Assembly: GCA_943788045.1 (NCBI GenBank) | Contig: CALSOT010000002.1 | Span: 304,310 to 368,309, forward strand | Reading direction: 5' to 3' | From: an uncultured Polaribacter sp. | GTDB taxonomy: Bacteria > Bacteroidota > Bacteroidia > Flavobacteriales > Flavobacteriaceae | Length of the DNA stretch: 64,000 bases | Shown: in pieces, positions 18,709 to 27,560 of the stretch | Layout of the letters: each line of letters begins with the position of its first letter | How positions within the stretch are numbered: the stretch's first letter is position 1 | Position numbers and translations under genes: made by a program | Notes under the pieces: model-generated | Databases searched by the model: none | What the model saw: only the letters and a program-made list of their open reading frames with translations | What the model was told of the DNA's origin: nothing

Positions 18709-19839
18709 ATGAAATTCGACTTAAAAATTACCGACCCAAAAAGCAGGGCAAGAGCAGGATCAATAACCACAGATCACGGAGTAATTGAAACCCCAATTTT
18801 TATGCCTGTAGGTACTGTTGGAACCGTAAAAGGTGTTCATCAAACAGAACTAAAAAACGAGATAAAACCAGACATTATTTTAGGTAATACCTATCATTTA
18901 TTTTTACGTCCAGGTTTAGAAATTTTAGAAAAAGCGGGTGGTTTGCACAAGTTTATGAATTGGGATAGTAATATTCTAACAGATTCTGGAGGTTATCAAG
19001 TATATTCATTATCAGGAAGAAGAAAAATTAACGAAGAAGGGGTAAAGTTTAAGAGCCATATAGATGGTTCTATGCATCATTTTACACCAGAAAACGTAAT
19101 GGAAACACAGCGTACAATTGGTGCTGATATTATTATGGCTTTTGATGAATGTACTCCTTATCCTTGTGAGTACAATTATGCAAAACGTTCTATGTTTATG
19201 ACGCATAGGTGGTTGGATAGATGTATAAATCATTTAGAAAAATTACCATTTAAATACGGTTACGAGCAAACATTTATGCCTATTGTACAAGGAAGTACAT
19301 TTAAAGATTTACGAAGACAATCCGCAGAATACATAGCAAATTCTGGTCAACAAGCAAATGCAATTGGAGGACTGTCTGTAGGTGAACCTGCAGAAGAAAT
19401 GTATGCAATGACAGAAGTTGTTACCGAAATTTTACCAGAAGACAAACCGCGATATTTAATGGGTGTTGGTACGCCAATTAACATTTTAGAAAACATTGCT
19501 TTGGGTATAGACATGTTTGATTGTGTAATGCCAACAAGAAATGCAAGAAACGGAATGTTGTTTACAGCTCATGGTTCTATCAACATAAAAAATAAAAAGT
19601 GGGAAGATGATTTTTCACCGATAGATGATATGGGAATAACATGGGTGGATACCATGTATTCAAAAGCATATTTACGTCACCTTTTTGCATCGAAAGAAAT
19701 GTTAGGGAAACAAATTGCCTCTATTCATAATTTAGGTTTTTATGTGTGGTTAACTCGTGAAGCAAGAAAACACATTTTAGCTGGAGATTTTAGAGAATGG
19801 AAAGATAAAATGGTAAAACAAATGGATAAACGACTCTAA
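18709..19839 (+). CDS. tgt: Queuine/preQ1 tRNA-guanine transglycosylase
   Basis: A 376-residue Tgt that exchanges guanine-34 for preQ1 in tRNAs for Asp, Asn, His and Tyr, a late step of queuosine synthesis. Family marks include TVGTVKGV, LGNTYHL, the substrate loop LTDSGGYQV with the catalytic-base Asp, GGLSVGEP, and the nucleophile region DMFDCVMPTRNARNG. I place the start at the ATG at 18709, not the in-frame TTG at 18700, because that TTG lies in the promoter box; 376 residues is also the normal family length. The usual C-terminal Cys3His zinc site is not obvious: after the nucleophile region the protein has no clear CxCxxC, although the sequence otherwise looks complete. It stands between rluF and an LptF/G gene, so the neighbourhood partly concerns RNA modification. 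Confidence 0.92.
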   Translation: MKFDLKITDPKSRARAGSITTDHGVIETPIFMPVGTVGTVKGVHQTELKNEIKPDIILGNTYHLFLRPGLEILEKAGGLHKFMNWDSNILTDSGGYQVYSLSGRRKINEEGVKFKSHIDGSMHHFTPENVMETQRTIGADIIMAFDECTPYPCEYNYAKRSMFMTHRWLDRCINHLEKLPFKYGYEQTFMPIVQGSTFKDLRRQSAEYIANSGQQANAIGGLSVGEPAEEMYAMTEVVTEILPEDKPRYLMGVGTPINILENIALGIDMFDCVMPTRNARNGMLFTAHGSINIKNKKWEDDFSPIDDMGITWVDTMYSKAYLRHLFASKEMLGKQIASIHNLGFYVWLTREARKHILAGDFREWKDKMVKQMDKRL

Positions 19840-19927
19840 TGTTAGGTGTTTTTTTATACAGCACGACATCAAAAAATAAGATTAAACCTTAATACCCATT
19901 GAATAAATAAACAATTACATTGCTTAC

Positions 19928-21019
19928 GTGAAGATTATAGATTGGTACATATTAAAACGATTTTTGGTAACTTTTTTGTTCACCTTATTAATCTTGATTC
20001 CAATAGCCATTGCTATAGATATTTCTGAAAAAATTGATAATTTCTTAGAACACGCAGATTTAGGTTTTTACCAAATTGTAGACGAATATTACAAGAATTT
20101 TATTATTTATTATGCCAATACATTTATGCCTTTGGCGCTATTTATTGCAGTAATTTTATTTACCTCAAAACTATCGAATAACACAGAAATTATTGCCATT
20201 ACAAATGCAAAAGTTTCATTTACACGGTTTTTGTATCCTTATTTTATAGGTGCTACTTTAATAACAATTATTTCTTTGGTAATGAACCATTTTGTGGTGC
20301 CAATGAGCAGTAAAGAAAGAAAAGACTTTGAAAAAGAATATATTAAAAGCGCTAGACAAAAAAATGAATTAAAAAGAGTTTCTGATTTTAGCTTACAACT
20401 AACAGATAGTACTTACATATATATAAGAAGTTTTAATACAGAAACTAAATCTGGCTATGATTTTACATCTGAAGTATATAATGGAATACAATTAAAATCT
20501 AAATTAGTTGCGAGTAGAATAAGTTATAATTACAAAGATTCTACATTTAAATTGAGTAGTTGGAAATTACGAAAGATTTATAAGGATAGAGATAGTATCT
20601 TTTCTGGCACTAAAATAGATACCGTTTTTAGCTTTACTCCAAAAGATTTAATTTACAAATCTGCATTTGCACAAGAAATGCCCTCAGATGAGTTAAATGA
20701 TTTCATCAATATATCTAAAAAGAGAGGTGTTAAAAACTTAAATGCATATCTAGTAGAACTTTATAAGAGAACAAGTTTACCGATAGCTTCCTATATTTTA
20801 ACAATAATTGCGGTAGCTTTAGCTTTTAGAAAAAAAAGAGGGGGTACAGGAGTTAATTTGGCTATTGGTATTGGTATTATGTTTATCTATGTTTTTTTAA
20901 TGAAAATATCAGAAGTTTTAGGAGCGGTTGCGGGTGTAAGTTCTCTTATATATGTATGTATGCCAAATTTATTTTTTGGTTGCCTGGCTTTATATTTATA
21001 TTTAAATGCAAGAAAATAA
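19928..21019 (+). CDS. LptF/LptG family permease (YjgP/YjgQ)
   Basis: A 363-residue inner-membrane protein with the LptF/LptG layout: three N-terminal membrane helices (residues ~12-30, ~55-75 and ~100-122), a periplasmic region of ~150 residues, and three C-terminal helices (~270-360). MKIIDWYILKRF at the start is the usual family opening. LptF and LptG are the membrane halves of the LptB2FG ABC transporter that lifts lipopolysaccharide from the inner membrane. It starts at a GTG (19928). The last 14 bases overlap the start of the EamA transporter, so the two are co-transcribed. Whether it is the F or the G subunit cannot be settled here; the partner subunit is not in the window. Confidence 0.87.
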   Translation: MKIIDWYILKRFLVTFLFTLLILIPIAIAIDISEKIDNFLEHADLGFYQIVDEYYKNFIIYYANTFMPLALFIAVILFTSKLSNNTEIIAITNAKVSFTRFLYPYFIGATLITIISLVMNHFVVPMSSKERKDFEKEYIKSARQKNELKRVSDFSLQLTDSTYIYIRSFNTETKSGYDFTSEVYNGIQLKSKLVASRISYNYKDSTFKLSSWKLRKIYKDRDSIFSGTKIDTVFSFTPKDLIYKSAFAQEMPSDELNDFINISKKRGVKNLNAYLVELYKRTSLPIASYILTIIAVALAFRKKRGGTGVNLAIGIGIMFIYVFLMKISEVLGAVAGVSSLIYVCMPNLFFGCLALYLYLNARK

Positions 21020-21920
21020 GCTCAAAAATTATTTATTACTCCATTTTATTGTTTTTATCTGGGGCTTTACGGCAATATTAGGTGCATTAATAAGTCTAGA
21101 TTCAGTGCCGTTAGTTTGGTACAGAATGTCTTTAGCAGTTGTTTTTATTGCGCTGTATTTTATTGTCAAAAAGAAATCATTTAAAGCTGATACTAAGGGG
21201 ATTTTTAAATTCTTGTTTACTGGAATTATAATTGCTTTACATTGGATCTTTTTTTTTAAGGCCATAAAAGTATCTAATGTTTCAGTTGCTCTGGTAACAA
21301 TGAGTACAGGAGCTTTTTTTGTTTCATTCATAGAGCCAATTTTTTTTAGAAGAAAAATTAAACTTTTAGAAATTATATTGGGTTTAATTGTAATTTTTGG
21401 TCTGTATATCATTTTCAATTTTGAAAGTCAATATAAATTAGGAATTATATACGCATTAATTTCGTCCTTTTTAAATGCTTTATTCTCCGTTTTTAATGGT
21501 CTTTTTATTAAAAAATATTCAGGAGGTACAATATCACTTTATCAAATGTTTTTTGGAGTACTTTTTATATCTATTTATATTGGTTACACAAATAGCTTTG
21601 ACGCATCATTCTTTGAGGTGGCAAAAGAAGATTGGGTATATCTAATTATCTTAAGCAGTGTTTGTACTGCTTACGCTTTTATAGCCTCGGTTAATGTGAT
21701 GAAATATATATCACCATATACAGTAATGTTAACCATAAATTTAGAGCCTATTTATGCAATTATTTTGGCCTTGTTTGTTTTTGGCGATAAAGAAAAAATG
21801 AACATGGAATTTTATTTCGGCGCTTGTATCGTATTATTTGTCGTTTTATTAAACGGTATTATTAAAAATAAAAAGGTAATAAGAAGTAAAATTATAGAAA
21901 AATCTGTTAGAAAAAAGTAA
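21006..21920 (+). CDS. EamA/DMT family transporter
   Basis: A 304-residue membrane protein with about ten hydrophobic helices in two similar halves, the pattern of the drug/metabolite transporter superfamily. Marks of the EamA fold include FIWGFTAILGALI in helix 1, SLVPLVWYR-like SVPLVWYRM, and the second-half motif LEPIYAIILALFVFGDK. Members export amino acids, purines or other metabolites, and the substrate cannot be told from sequence. It overlaps the upstream LptF/G gene by 14 bases, suggesting translational coupling. The C-terminus is short and lysine-rich, consistent with a cytoplasmic end. Confidence 0.85.
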   Translation: MQENKLKNYLLLHFIVFIWGFTAILGALISLDSVPLVWYRMSLAVVFIALYFIVKKKSFKADTKGIFKFLFTGIIIALHWIFFFKAIKVSNVSVALVTMSTGAFFVSFIEPIFFRRKIKLLEIILGLIVIFGLYIIFNFESQYKLGIIYALISSFLNALFSVFNGLFIKKYSGGTISLYQMFFGVLFISIYIGYTNSFDASFFEVAKEDWVYLIILSSVCTAYAFIASVNVMKYISPYTVMLTINLEPIYAIILALFVFGDKEKMNMEFYFGACIVLFVVLLNGIIKNKKVIRSKIIEKSVRKK

Positions 21921-21952
21921 CTTATTTTTAAATAAAACAACGAATTTTATAG

Positions 21953-21960
21953 TATGTTTG
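21953..21960 (+). promoter_or_regulatory. -7 promoter box for accA (TATGTTTG)
   Basis: A TAnnTTTG match 35 bases upstream of the accA ATG. This gives accA its own promoter, separate from the LptF/G-EamA pair. Confidence 0.55.
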
Positions 21961-21995
21961 CTTAAATAAATCAACGAAGATCAAATCATTACAGT

Positions 21996-22949
21996 ATGGA
22001 ATATTTAGATTTTGAAATGCCGATTAAAGAGCTTTTAGATCAGCTAGATAAGTGCAAAATTATTGGTAGAGAAAGTGATGTAGATGTAAGTGCTACTTGT
22101 GAAAAAATCGAAAAAAAACTAGAAAAAGCCAGAAAGGATGTTTATATGAATATGACCCCTTGGCAAAGAGTTCAATTATCTAGACACCCCAACAGACCTT
22201 ATACTTTAGATTATATTAAATCTCTTTGTGGAGATACTTTTATGGAACTTCATGGAGATAGAAGTGTAAAAGACGACAAGGCCATGATTGGTGGTTTAGG
22301 TAAAATAGGTGATCAGTCTTTTATGTTTATTGGTCAGCAAAAAGGATATAATACCAAAACGCGTCAGTACAGAAATTTTGGAATGGCAAACCCAGAGGGA
22401 TACAGAAAAGCTCTGCGATTAATGAAAATGGCTGAGAAATTTAAGATTCCTGTTGTTACTTTATTAGATACTCCTGGTGCGTATCCGGGTTTAGAAGCTG
22501 AAGAACGTGGACAAGGTGAGGCAATTGCTAGAAATATTTTAGAAATGACTCGCTTAAAAACACCTATTATAACGATTGTTATTGGTGAAGGAGCTTCTGG
22601 TGGAGCCGTGGGTATTGGAGTAGGTGATAGAGTGTATATGATGGAAAATACTTGGTATACTGTTATTTCCCCAGAATCTTGTTCTTCAATTTTGTGGAGA
22701 AGTTGGGATTATAAAGAACAAGCTGCTGCTGCATTAAAACTAACAGGTACAGATATGAAAAAGTTAAAGTTAATTGACGGAATTATACAAGAACCAGTTG
22801 GTGGAGCGCATACAGATAGAGAAGGAGCTTTTAAAGCTGTTCAGTCTCAAATTATAACTGCTTTTGATGAATTAAAAGATTTAAATGATGCAGATCTTGT
22901 TTCTCAAAGAATGAATAAATATGCTCAAATGGGAGTTTATAAAGAATAA
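21996..22949 (+). CDS. accA: Acetyl-CoA carboxylase carboxyltransferase subunit alpha
   Basis: A 317-residue AccA, the alpha half of the carboxyltransferase that moves CO2 from biotin to acetyl-CoA to make malonyl-CoA for fatty acid synthesis. Typical stretches are [65 protein letters not shown] and the oxyanion segment [17 protein letters not shown]. The length is normal. It has its own promoter box and is closed by a very strong terminator. The beta subunit and biotin carrier genes are not in the window, as is common when acc genes are dispersed. Confidence 0.96.
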   Translation: MEYLDFEMPIKELLDQLDKCKIIGRESDVDVSATCEKIEKKLEKARKDVYMNMTPWQRVQLSRHPNRPYTLDYIKSLCGDTFMELHGDRSVKDDKAMIGGLGKIGDQSFMFIGQQKGYNTKTRQYRNFGMANPEGYRKALRLMKMAEKFKIPVVTLLDTPGAYPGLEAEERGQGEAIARNILEMTRLKTPIITIVIGEGASGGAVGIGVGDRVYMMENTWYTVISPESCSSILWRSWDYKEQAAAALKLTGTDMKKLKLIDGIIQEPVGGAHTDREGAFKAVQSQIITAFDELKDLNDADLVSQRMNKYAQMGVYKE

Positions 22950-22969
22950 ATTTCTGTTTTATGTGATAA

Positions 22970-23010
22970 AAAAAAAGCGAAATCTAAATTTAGATTTCGC
23001 TTTTTTTTAT
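22970..23010. terminator. Bidirectional terminator (perfect 24-base palindrome)
   Basis: GCGAAATCTAAA (22977-22988) is followed directly by its exact reverse complement TTTAGATTTCGC (22989-23000). An A-run flanks it on the left and a T-run on the right. It serves accA from the left and the TlpA-like gene from the right. Confidence 0.9.
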
Positions 23011-23025
23011 GAAGTTACTTTTTTA

Positions 23026-24054
23026 TTAAATTTTTAAAGAATTAAATAAATCTTTTAATTTCGGATCAGAGGGTCTTGGTGCATTTGCATCAACGATATT
23101 ACCCGATGGGTCAATTAAAATAAACCTTGGAATTCCTGTAATTTGATAGGCTTGTTGAAGAGCATTATCCTGTCCAGCCCATAACTGAACTCCACCCATT
23201 TGTTTTTCTTTCACAAAGTCTCTCCATTTTTTTTCTGCAGCTTCCCAAGATCCACCGCTTCTTCTAGATTCATCTGTAGAAATACTAACAAACTCAATGT
23301 TTTTATTATGATATTCTTTTTCTAATTTTTGTAAAGATGGTATTTCTCTTATGCAAGGTCCACACCAAGTTGCCCAAACATCAATATAAACATATTTTCC
23401 TTTAAAAGAATCTAATGATTTCTTACCTCCTTTAAAGTCAATATAATTTTCAAACTTTGGAGAAGGTTTTCCTTTCCCTATCATTTTACTACTCACATAG
23501 CTTTTTTCAAAGTAATCAAACATTTGTAAATTCTGCTTATTTGCCATATCAACTAAAGCACTATCTAAATCATTATAAGAAGATAAAATACTATCATATT
23601 CTTTTTTTAACGAATTTATCTTAGTTTCAAAAGCTTCTTTCTCTAAAGCCAAAATATCAGCAGGGTTTCCCATGCTTCTACTTTTTTCTAATTGAGCCAC
23701 AATAAATTTACTGTTAGAAGAACCCGCGCCCGAAAACTCAAAACTTGTCATAAATTTATCGGCATCTCCTTTAATAGAAATATTAAAGCCATTTTTTAAA
23801 TATATAGGGGCTCTTTTTGCTCTACTTGTTTGAAAAGTATAAATATCTGCTTTCGGAACTTCTAATGTATCTTTAAAAGAACCATCTTGTTTAATAGAAA
23901 TCGTTTTAATGTCACCAGTTCTTCCAGAAATTGTAATTATAGAATCTTTATTATTTTCTAATTTTCCTGATAAAGAAATATAATTTTTAGGGTGTTCATT
24001 TGCGCATGATACTATGATTAATAGAGTAAAAATGGCAAGACTTATTTTTTTCAT
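23026..24054 (-). CDS. TlpA-like thioredoxin-fold lipoprotein with DUF4369 N-terminus
   Basis: A 342-residue exported protein. MKKISLAIFTLLIIVSC is a lipoprotein signal with Cys at the lipobox, so it is membrane-anchored in the periplasm. Residues ~20-115 match the DUF4369 fold. Residues ~205-340 are a TlpA/AhpC-type thioredoxin domain with the redox pair in WATWCGPCIREIPSL and the cis-proline region GIPRFILID. Family members reduce disulphides or support cytochrome c maturation; the client is unknown. An in-frame start nine codons upstream (24081) is rejected because it lies inside the -7 box at 24086-24079. The gene ends at the strong palindromic terminator shared with accA. Confidence 0.88.
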   Translation of the reverse strand: MKKISLAIFTLLIIVSCANEHPKNYISLSGKLENNKDSIITISGRTGDIKTISIKQDGSFKDTLEVPKADIYTFQTSRAKRAPIYLKNGFNISIKGDADKFMTSFEFSGAGSSNSKFIVAQLEKSRSMGNPADILALEKEAFETKINSLKKEYDSILSSYNDLDSALVDMANKQNLQMFDYFEKSYVSSKMIGKGKPSPKFENYIDFKGGKKSLDSFKGKYVYIDVWATWCGPCIREIPSLQKLEKEYHNKNIEFVSISTDESRRSGGSWEAAEKKWRDFVKEKQMGGVQLWAGQDNALQQAYQITGIPRFILIDPSGNIVDANAPRPSDPKLKDLFNSLKI

Positions 24055-24078
24055 TGTTTTAGTTATTTTATTGGATTG

Positions 24079-24086
24079 CAAATATA
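24079..24086 (-). promoter_or_regulatory. -7 promoter box for the TlpA-like gene (TATATTTG)
   Basis: A TAnnTTTG match on the minus strand about 25 bases before the ATG at 24054. It rules out the longer in-frame start at 24081. Confidence 0.6.
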
Positions 24087-24170
24087 TAATTTATGGGTAA
24101 ATAAAAATAGTTAAATCACTTGTATATACAGAACTGAATTTGCAATTTTGGAAAACAAATAAATTAAGAT

Positions 24171-25679
24171 ATGAATGCATTTCATTATATAGACTCACTT
24201 CCATTAGATTTATCTAAAATTCAAGAAATTATTTCACTTAATACTAAATTAGCTCTTTCGGATGCTTCAATTCAAAGAATTGAGAAATGTAGATCATATT
24301 TAGATGTAAAAACGAAATCTATTTCTGAACCTATTTACGGAATAAATACTGGTTTTGGTGCTCTATATAATGTAAAAATTAATGATCATAATCTACAGAA
24401 ACTTCAAGAGAATTTAGTAATGAGTCATGCTTGTGGCGCTGGAGATGAGGTTTCTAGTGAAATTGTAAAATTAATGATATTGTTCAAAGTAAAATCTTTA
24501 AGTTATGGAAATTCAGGTGTTCAATTGGCTACGGTAAAAAGGTTGATAGATTTTTATAATAATGATATTATTCCTGTTGTTTATGAGCAAGGCTCTTTGG
24601 GCGCTTCTGGAGATTTATCTCCTCTTGCACACATGTCTTTACCTTTAATTGGGTTGGGAGAAGTATACTATAAAGGGGAGAAAATAGCGACAGAAAAATT
24701 ATTAAAAATTTTTAATTGGGATAAAATAAACTTACAATCTAAAGAGGGTTTAGCGCTGTTAAACGGAACACAATTTATGTCGTCTTATGGCATTTACTGT
24801 TTATTAAAATCACACAAATTATCTTATTTAGCAGATGTAATTGGTGCTGTTTCTTTAGAAGGTTTTGATGGAAGAGTAGAACCATTTAATGAATTAATTC
24901 ATTTGGCAAGACCCCATAATGGTCAAATTAAAACAGCGCAAAGAATTAAAAATTTGTTAGAAGATAGTGTGTTAATATCTCAAGAAAAACAACACGTTCA
25001 AGATCCATATTCTTTTAGATGTATGCCCCAAGTTCATGGAGCAACAAAAGATACAATTCGTTTTGTTACAAAAACTTTTTTAACAGAAATTAATTCGGTT
25101 ACTGACAATCCTAATATTTTTGTAGATGAAGATGAAATCATTTCAGGTGGGAATTTTCATGGACAACCATTGGCTTTAGGATTAGACTTTTTAGCGATCG
25201 CTCTGTCTGAGTTGGGTAATATTTCTGAAAGAAGAACCTATCAATTAGTTTCTGGACACAGACATTTACCTCCTTTTTTAGTAGCAAACCCGGGTTTAAA
25301 TTCTGGTTTTATGATTCCTCAATATACAGCGGCGAGTATTGTAAGTCAAAATAAACAATATGCAACTCCGGCAAGTGTCGATTCTATTGAATCTAGCAAT
25401 GGACAAGAAGACCATGTTTCAATGGGAGCAAATGCAGCTACAAAATGTAAAAAAGTGGTAGATAATTTACAAACTATTTTAGGTATAGAGTTGTTTACGG
25501 GTTCCCAAGCTTTAAGTTTTGCAAACGCAAAAAGTTCTCCGTTTATTGAAAGTATTGTGAACTCATTTAGAATTGATGTTCCTATCGTAAAAGAGGATAG
25601 AGTTTTACATTATGATATTAAAAATGCATCTAATTTCATTACTTCTTTGGCAGTTGATAGTGACGAATTGTTTGGTTAA
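24171..25679 (+). CDS. hutH: Histidine ammonia-lyase (aromatic amino acid lyase family)
   Basis: A 502-residue lyase, normal length for HutH, which removes ammonia from histidine to give urocanate. The self-made MIO cofactor site is Ala145-Ser146-Gly147 within GSLGASGDLSPLAHMSL. GINTGFG near residue 60 and the loop NLVMSHACGAG, whose His is the selectivity residue in histidine and tyrosine lyases, are present. So are QDPYSFRCMPQVHGA and NPNIF. Neighbours are unrelated: no hutU, hutI or hutG is seen, so the degradation pathway is not clustered here. A tyrosine-type activity feeding aryl-polyene or flexirubin pigments is possible because the His loop does not separate the two. Confidence 0.85.
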   Translation: MNAFHYIDSLPLDLSKIQEIISLNTKLALSDASIQRIEKCRSYLDVKTKSISEPIYGINTGFGALYNVKINDHNLQKLQENLVMSHACGAGDEVSSEIVKLMILFKVKSLSYGNSGVQLATVKRLIDFYNNDIIPVVYEQGSLGASGDLSPLAHMSLPLIGLGEVYYKGEKIATEKLLKIFNWDKINLQSKEGLALLNGTQFMSSYGIYCLLKSHKLSYLADVIGAVSLEGFDGRVEPFNELIHLARPHNGQIKTAQRIKNLLEDSVLISQEKQHVQDPYSFRCMPQVHGATKDTIRFVTKTFLTEINSVTDNPNIFVDEDEIISGGNFHGQPLALGLDFLAIALSELGNISERRTYQLVSGHRHLPPFLVANPGLNSGFMIPQYTAASIVSQNKQYATPASVDSIESSNGQEDHVSMGANAATKCKKVVDNLQTILGIELFTGSQALSFANAKSSPFIESIVNSFRIDVPIVKEDRVLHYDIKNASNFITSLAVDSDELFG

Positions 25680-25810
25680 ATTACTTCGTGAAGTTTGAAT
25701 ATTTAATTTATTCTGAGCTCTAAAACCAAAATTTTAATAAAATTGGCTTTCAATGAATGTCTTGTTTAAGAAACAAAATATTTTAAAGGGTGTAAAACAA
25801 TTGTCTGAAC

Positions 25811-25845
25811 AAAAAAATCTCAAGATTTAACTTGAGATTTTAAAT
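25811..25845. terminator. Hairpin terminator between hutH and the DUF2911 gene
   Basis: AAAATCTCAAG (25814-25824), a six-base loop and CTTGAGATTTT (25831-25841) form an 11-bp stem. Seven A bases on its left give a T-run on the minus strand, so it fits best as terminator of the DUF2911 gene and may also stop hutH. Confidence 0.75.
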
Positions 25846-25865
25846 GTTTTAAAAAGAAAAACTAA

Positions 25866-26714
25866 TTATTTAGCTCCCCATTCTTTTAAAGACGCTTTAT
25901 TCATTTTTACATAACCAGCATTGCCTGCTTTTTCAGCATACTTTAAAGATTCTTGAGCAGCTGTAATAGCACCTTTTTTGTTTCCTGCTTTTGCATGGAT
26001 TAAAGATTGTCTACGTAAAAACCAAAATTTAGGTTTTTTAGAAGTCATTTCAACTGCTTTATCAATCCAAGTTTGTGCTTTTTTAATATCTTTTTCTGCT
26101 TCTAAGTAGTAGGCTGCTGCTGCATAATAATCTTTTGCAGAAGGGCCTTTCATAATTGCCTTAATTTGTTTAGAAACTAATGCATCTGTAGGTGTTTCAA
26201 ATTTTACTGCAACATAAACGTTTTCCCAAAGTAATCCTAATACAGCAGAATCGTTTGTTAACTCATCAAAAGTCATTGTAAAAGTTTCAATTTTCATCGG
26301 CATTTGTTGCACAGTAGCTTTTACCTGTGCAGCAACTTTAGTTTCGTCCCAGTTCTTTGGATTTCCCCAGTTTGTTGCATCAGAATAGAAAATTACATCC
26401 CAAGTTTGTTTCCCGGGCTTTGTATAAATAGCATACGTTCCTTGCTTTAATTCTTTACCACCAATTGTTACATCAGTAGAAAATGTAATTTTTGTGTTTT
26501 GGTTTGCTCCAGTTCTCCAAACTTTATCAAAAGGAACTAGATCTCCAAAAATAGTTCTTCCTTTCATTCCTGGTCTAGAATATTCTAAGGTAACATCTGT
26601 TAAACCTACTTTTTGCTCTATTTTTTGGGACGGACTTGGCGCTGGTGTTTTAATTTGTGCAGTTGCAGAAAATGCAAAAGCAGCTACAAATAATGATAAT
26701 ATAGTTTTTTTCAT
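25866..26714 (-). CDS. DUF2911 domain protein, exported
   Basis: A 282-residue protein with a clear signal peptide (cleavage after FSATAQ, residue 20). Residues ~30-175 match DUF2911: SPSQKIEQKVGLTDVTLEYSRP is cut short here to its core marks VTLEYSRPGMKGR, VWRTGANQNTKI, LKQGTYAIYTKPG and WDVIFYSDA.NWG. The C-terminal ~100 residues are helical and TPR-like (YYLEAEKDIKKAQTWIDKAVE). DUF2911 proteins are widespread in Bacteroidota and have no settled function; the fold probably binds a partner or ligand in the periplasm. It is transcribed alone, with its own -7 box, divergent from the aquaporin gene. Confidence 0.85.
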   Translation of the reverse strand: MKKTILSLFVAAFAFSATAQIKTPAPSPSQKIEQKVGLTDVTLEYSRPGMKGRTIFGDLVPFDKVWRTGANQNTKITFSTDVTIGGKELKQGTYAIYTKPGKQTWDVIFYSDATNWGNPKNWDETKVAAQVKATVQQMPMKIETFTMTFDELTNDSAVLGLLWENVYVAVKFETPTDALVSKQIKAIMKGPSAKDYYAAAAYYLEAEKDIKKAQTWIDKAVEMTSKKPKFWFLRRQSLIHAKAGNKKGAITAAQESLKYAEKAGNAGYVKMNKASLKEWGAK

Positions 26715-26743
26715 AATTACAGATTATTTAGTTACTGTCATTT

Positions 26744-26751
26744 CAAAATTA
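26744..26751 (-). promoter_or_regulatory. -7 promoter box for the DUF2911 gene (TAATTTTG)
   Basis: A minus-strand TAnnTTTG match about 30 bases before the ATG at 26714. Confidence 0.5.
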
Positions 26752-26800
26752 CAATTTCAAAAAACGCTAAATGTTAACAAAAACTTAAAATAAGGGTTCT

Positions 26801-26808
26801 TATCTTTG
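26801..26808 (+). promoter_or_regulatory. -7 promoter box for the aquaporin-family gene (TATCTTTG)
   Basis: A strong TAnnTTTG match 15 bases before the ATG at 26824. The predicted leader is only about ten bases. Confidence 0.6.
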
Positions 26809-26823
26809 TAGCTATTTAAAAAA

Positions 26824-27495
26824 ATGATGAAGAAATATATATCTGAATTTATTGGAACATTCTCTATGATTTTCTGCGGAACAGGAGCAATGACTATTAA
26901 CGAAGTTACTGGAGGTGAAGTTACGCATGTAGGAATCGCAATTACTTGGGGATTAATCGTTATGGCAATGATTTATGCTTTTGGAGAAACTTCTGGTGCG
27001 CATTTTAATCCTGCAGTTTCTATTGCTTTTGCGTATGCTAAAAAGTTTTCTTGGAAAGAAGTTCCTAACTATATAATCGCTCAAATTTTGGGAGCTTTTG
27101 CAGCAAGTTTAGTCCTTTGGTTTCTGTTTCCTGCAAGTGAAACTTTAGGCGCAACCATCCCAACAGTAGATGTTTGGCGCGCTTTTGTATTAGAATTATT
27201 ATTAACGTTTTTCTTGATGGTAGTGATCATTAATGTATCCACAGGAAGTAAAGAAATTGGCGTAGTTGCAGGTATTGCAATTGGTGCAGTTGTTTTGTTA
27301 GAAGCGATGTTTGCAGGACCAATTACAAATGCTTCTATGAATCCAGCTCGTTCTATTGCACCGGCAATTGTTTCTGGTAATTTAAAACATTTATGGATGT
27401 ATATTATAGCGCCAATTTTAGGTGCGTTACTCGCGGTTATTTCTTGTAAATTAGTAAAAGAGGATAATTGCTGTAATGAAGGGGAGCAATGTTAA
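26824..27495 (+). CDS. MIP/aquaporin family channel
   Basis: A 223-residue channel of the major intrinsic protein family, with six membrane helices and the two half-helix motifs: NPA in SGAHFNPAVS (residues ~60-68) and NPA in NASMNPARS (~176-184). The Arg after the second motif is the selectivity-filter arginine. The compact length and short loops fit a water-type or broad neutral-solute channel better than a long glycerol facilitator, but substrate choice is uncertain. The C-terminus EDNCCNEGEQC is unusually rich in cysteine, which could bind metal or be redox sensitive. The start may be the ATG at 26824 or the next one at 26827. Some bacterial MIP channels pass arsenite; no arsenic genes are nearby. 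Confidence 0.88.
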   Translation: MMKKYISEFIGTFSMIFCGTGAMTINEVTGGEVTHVGIAITWGLIVMAMIYAFGETSGAHFNPAVSIAFAYAKKFSWKEVPNYIIAQILGAFAASLVLWFLFPASETLGATIPTVDVWRAFVLELLLTFFLMVVIINVSTGSKEIGVVAGIAIGAVVLLEAMFAGPITNASMNPARSIAPAIVSGNLKHLWMYIIAPILGALLAVISCKLVKEDNCCNEGEQC

Positions 27496-27560
27496 TTTTA
27501 GCATACAAACGTTTACAGAATAATTTTATTAATACAATTTCAATTTATCGGTTTTAATTT

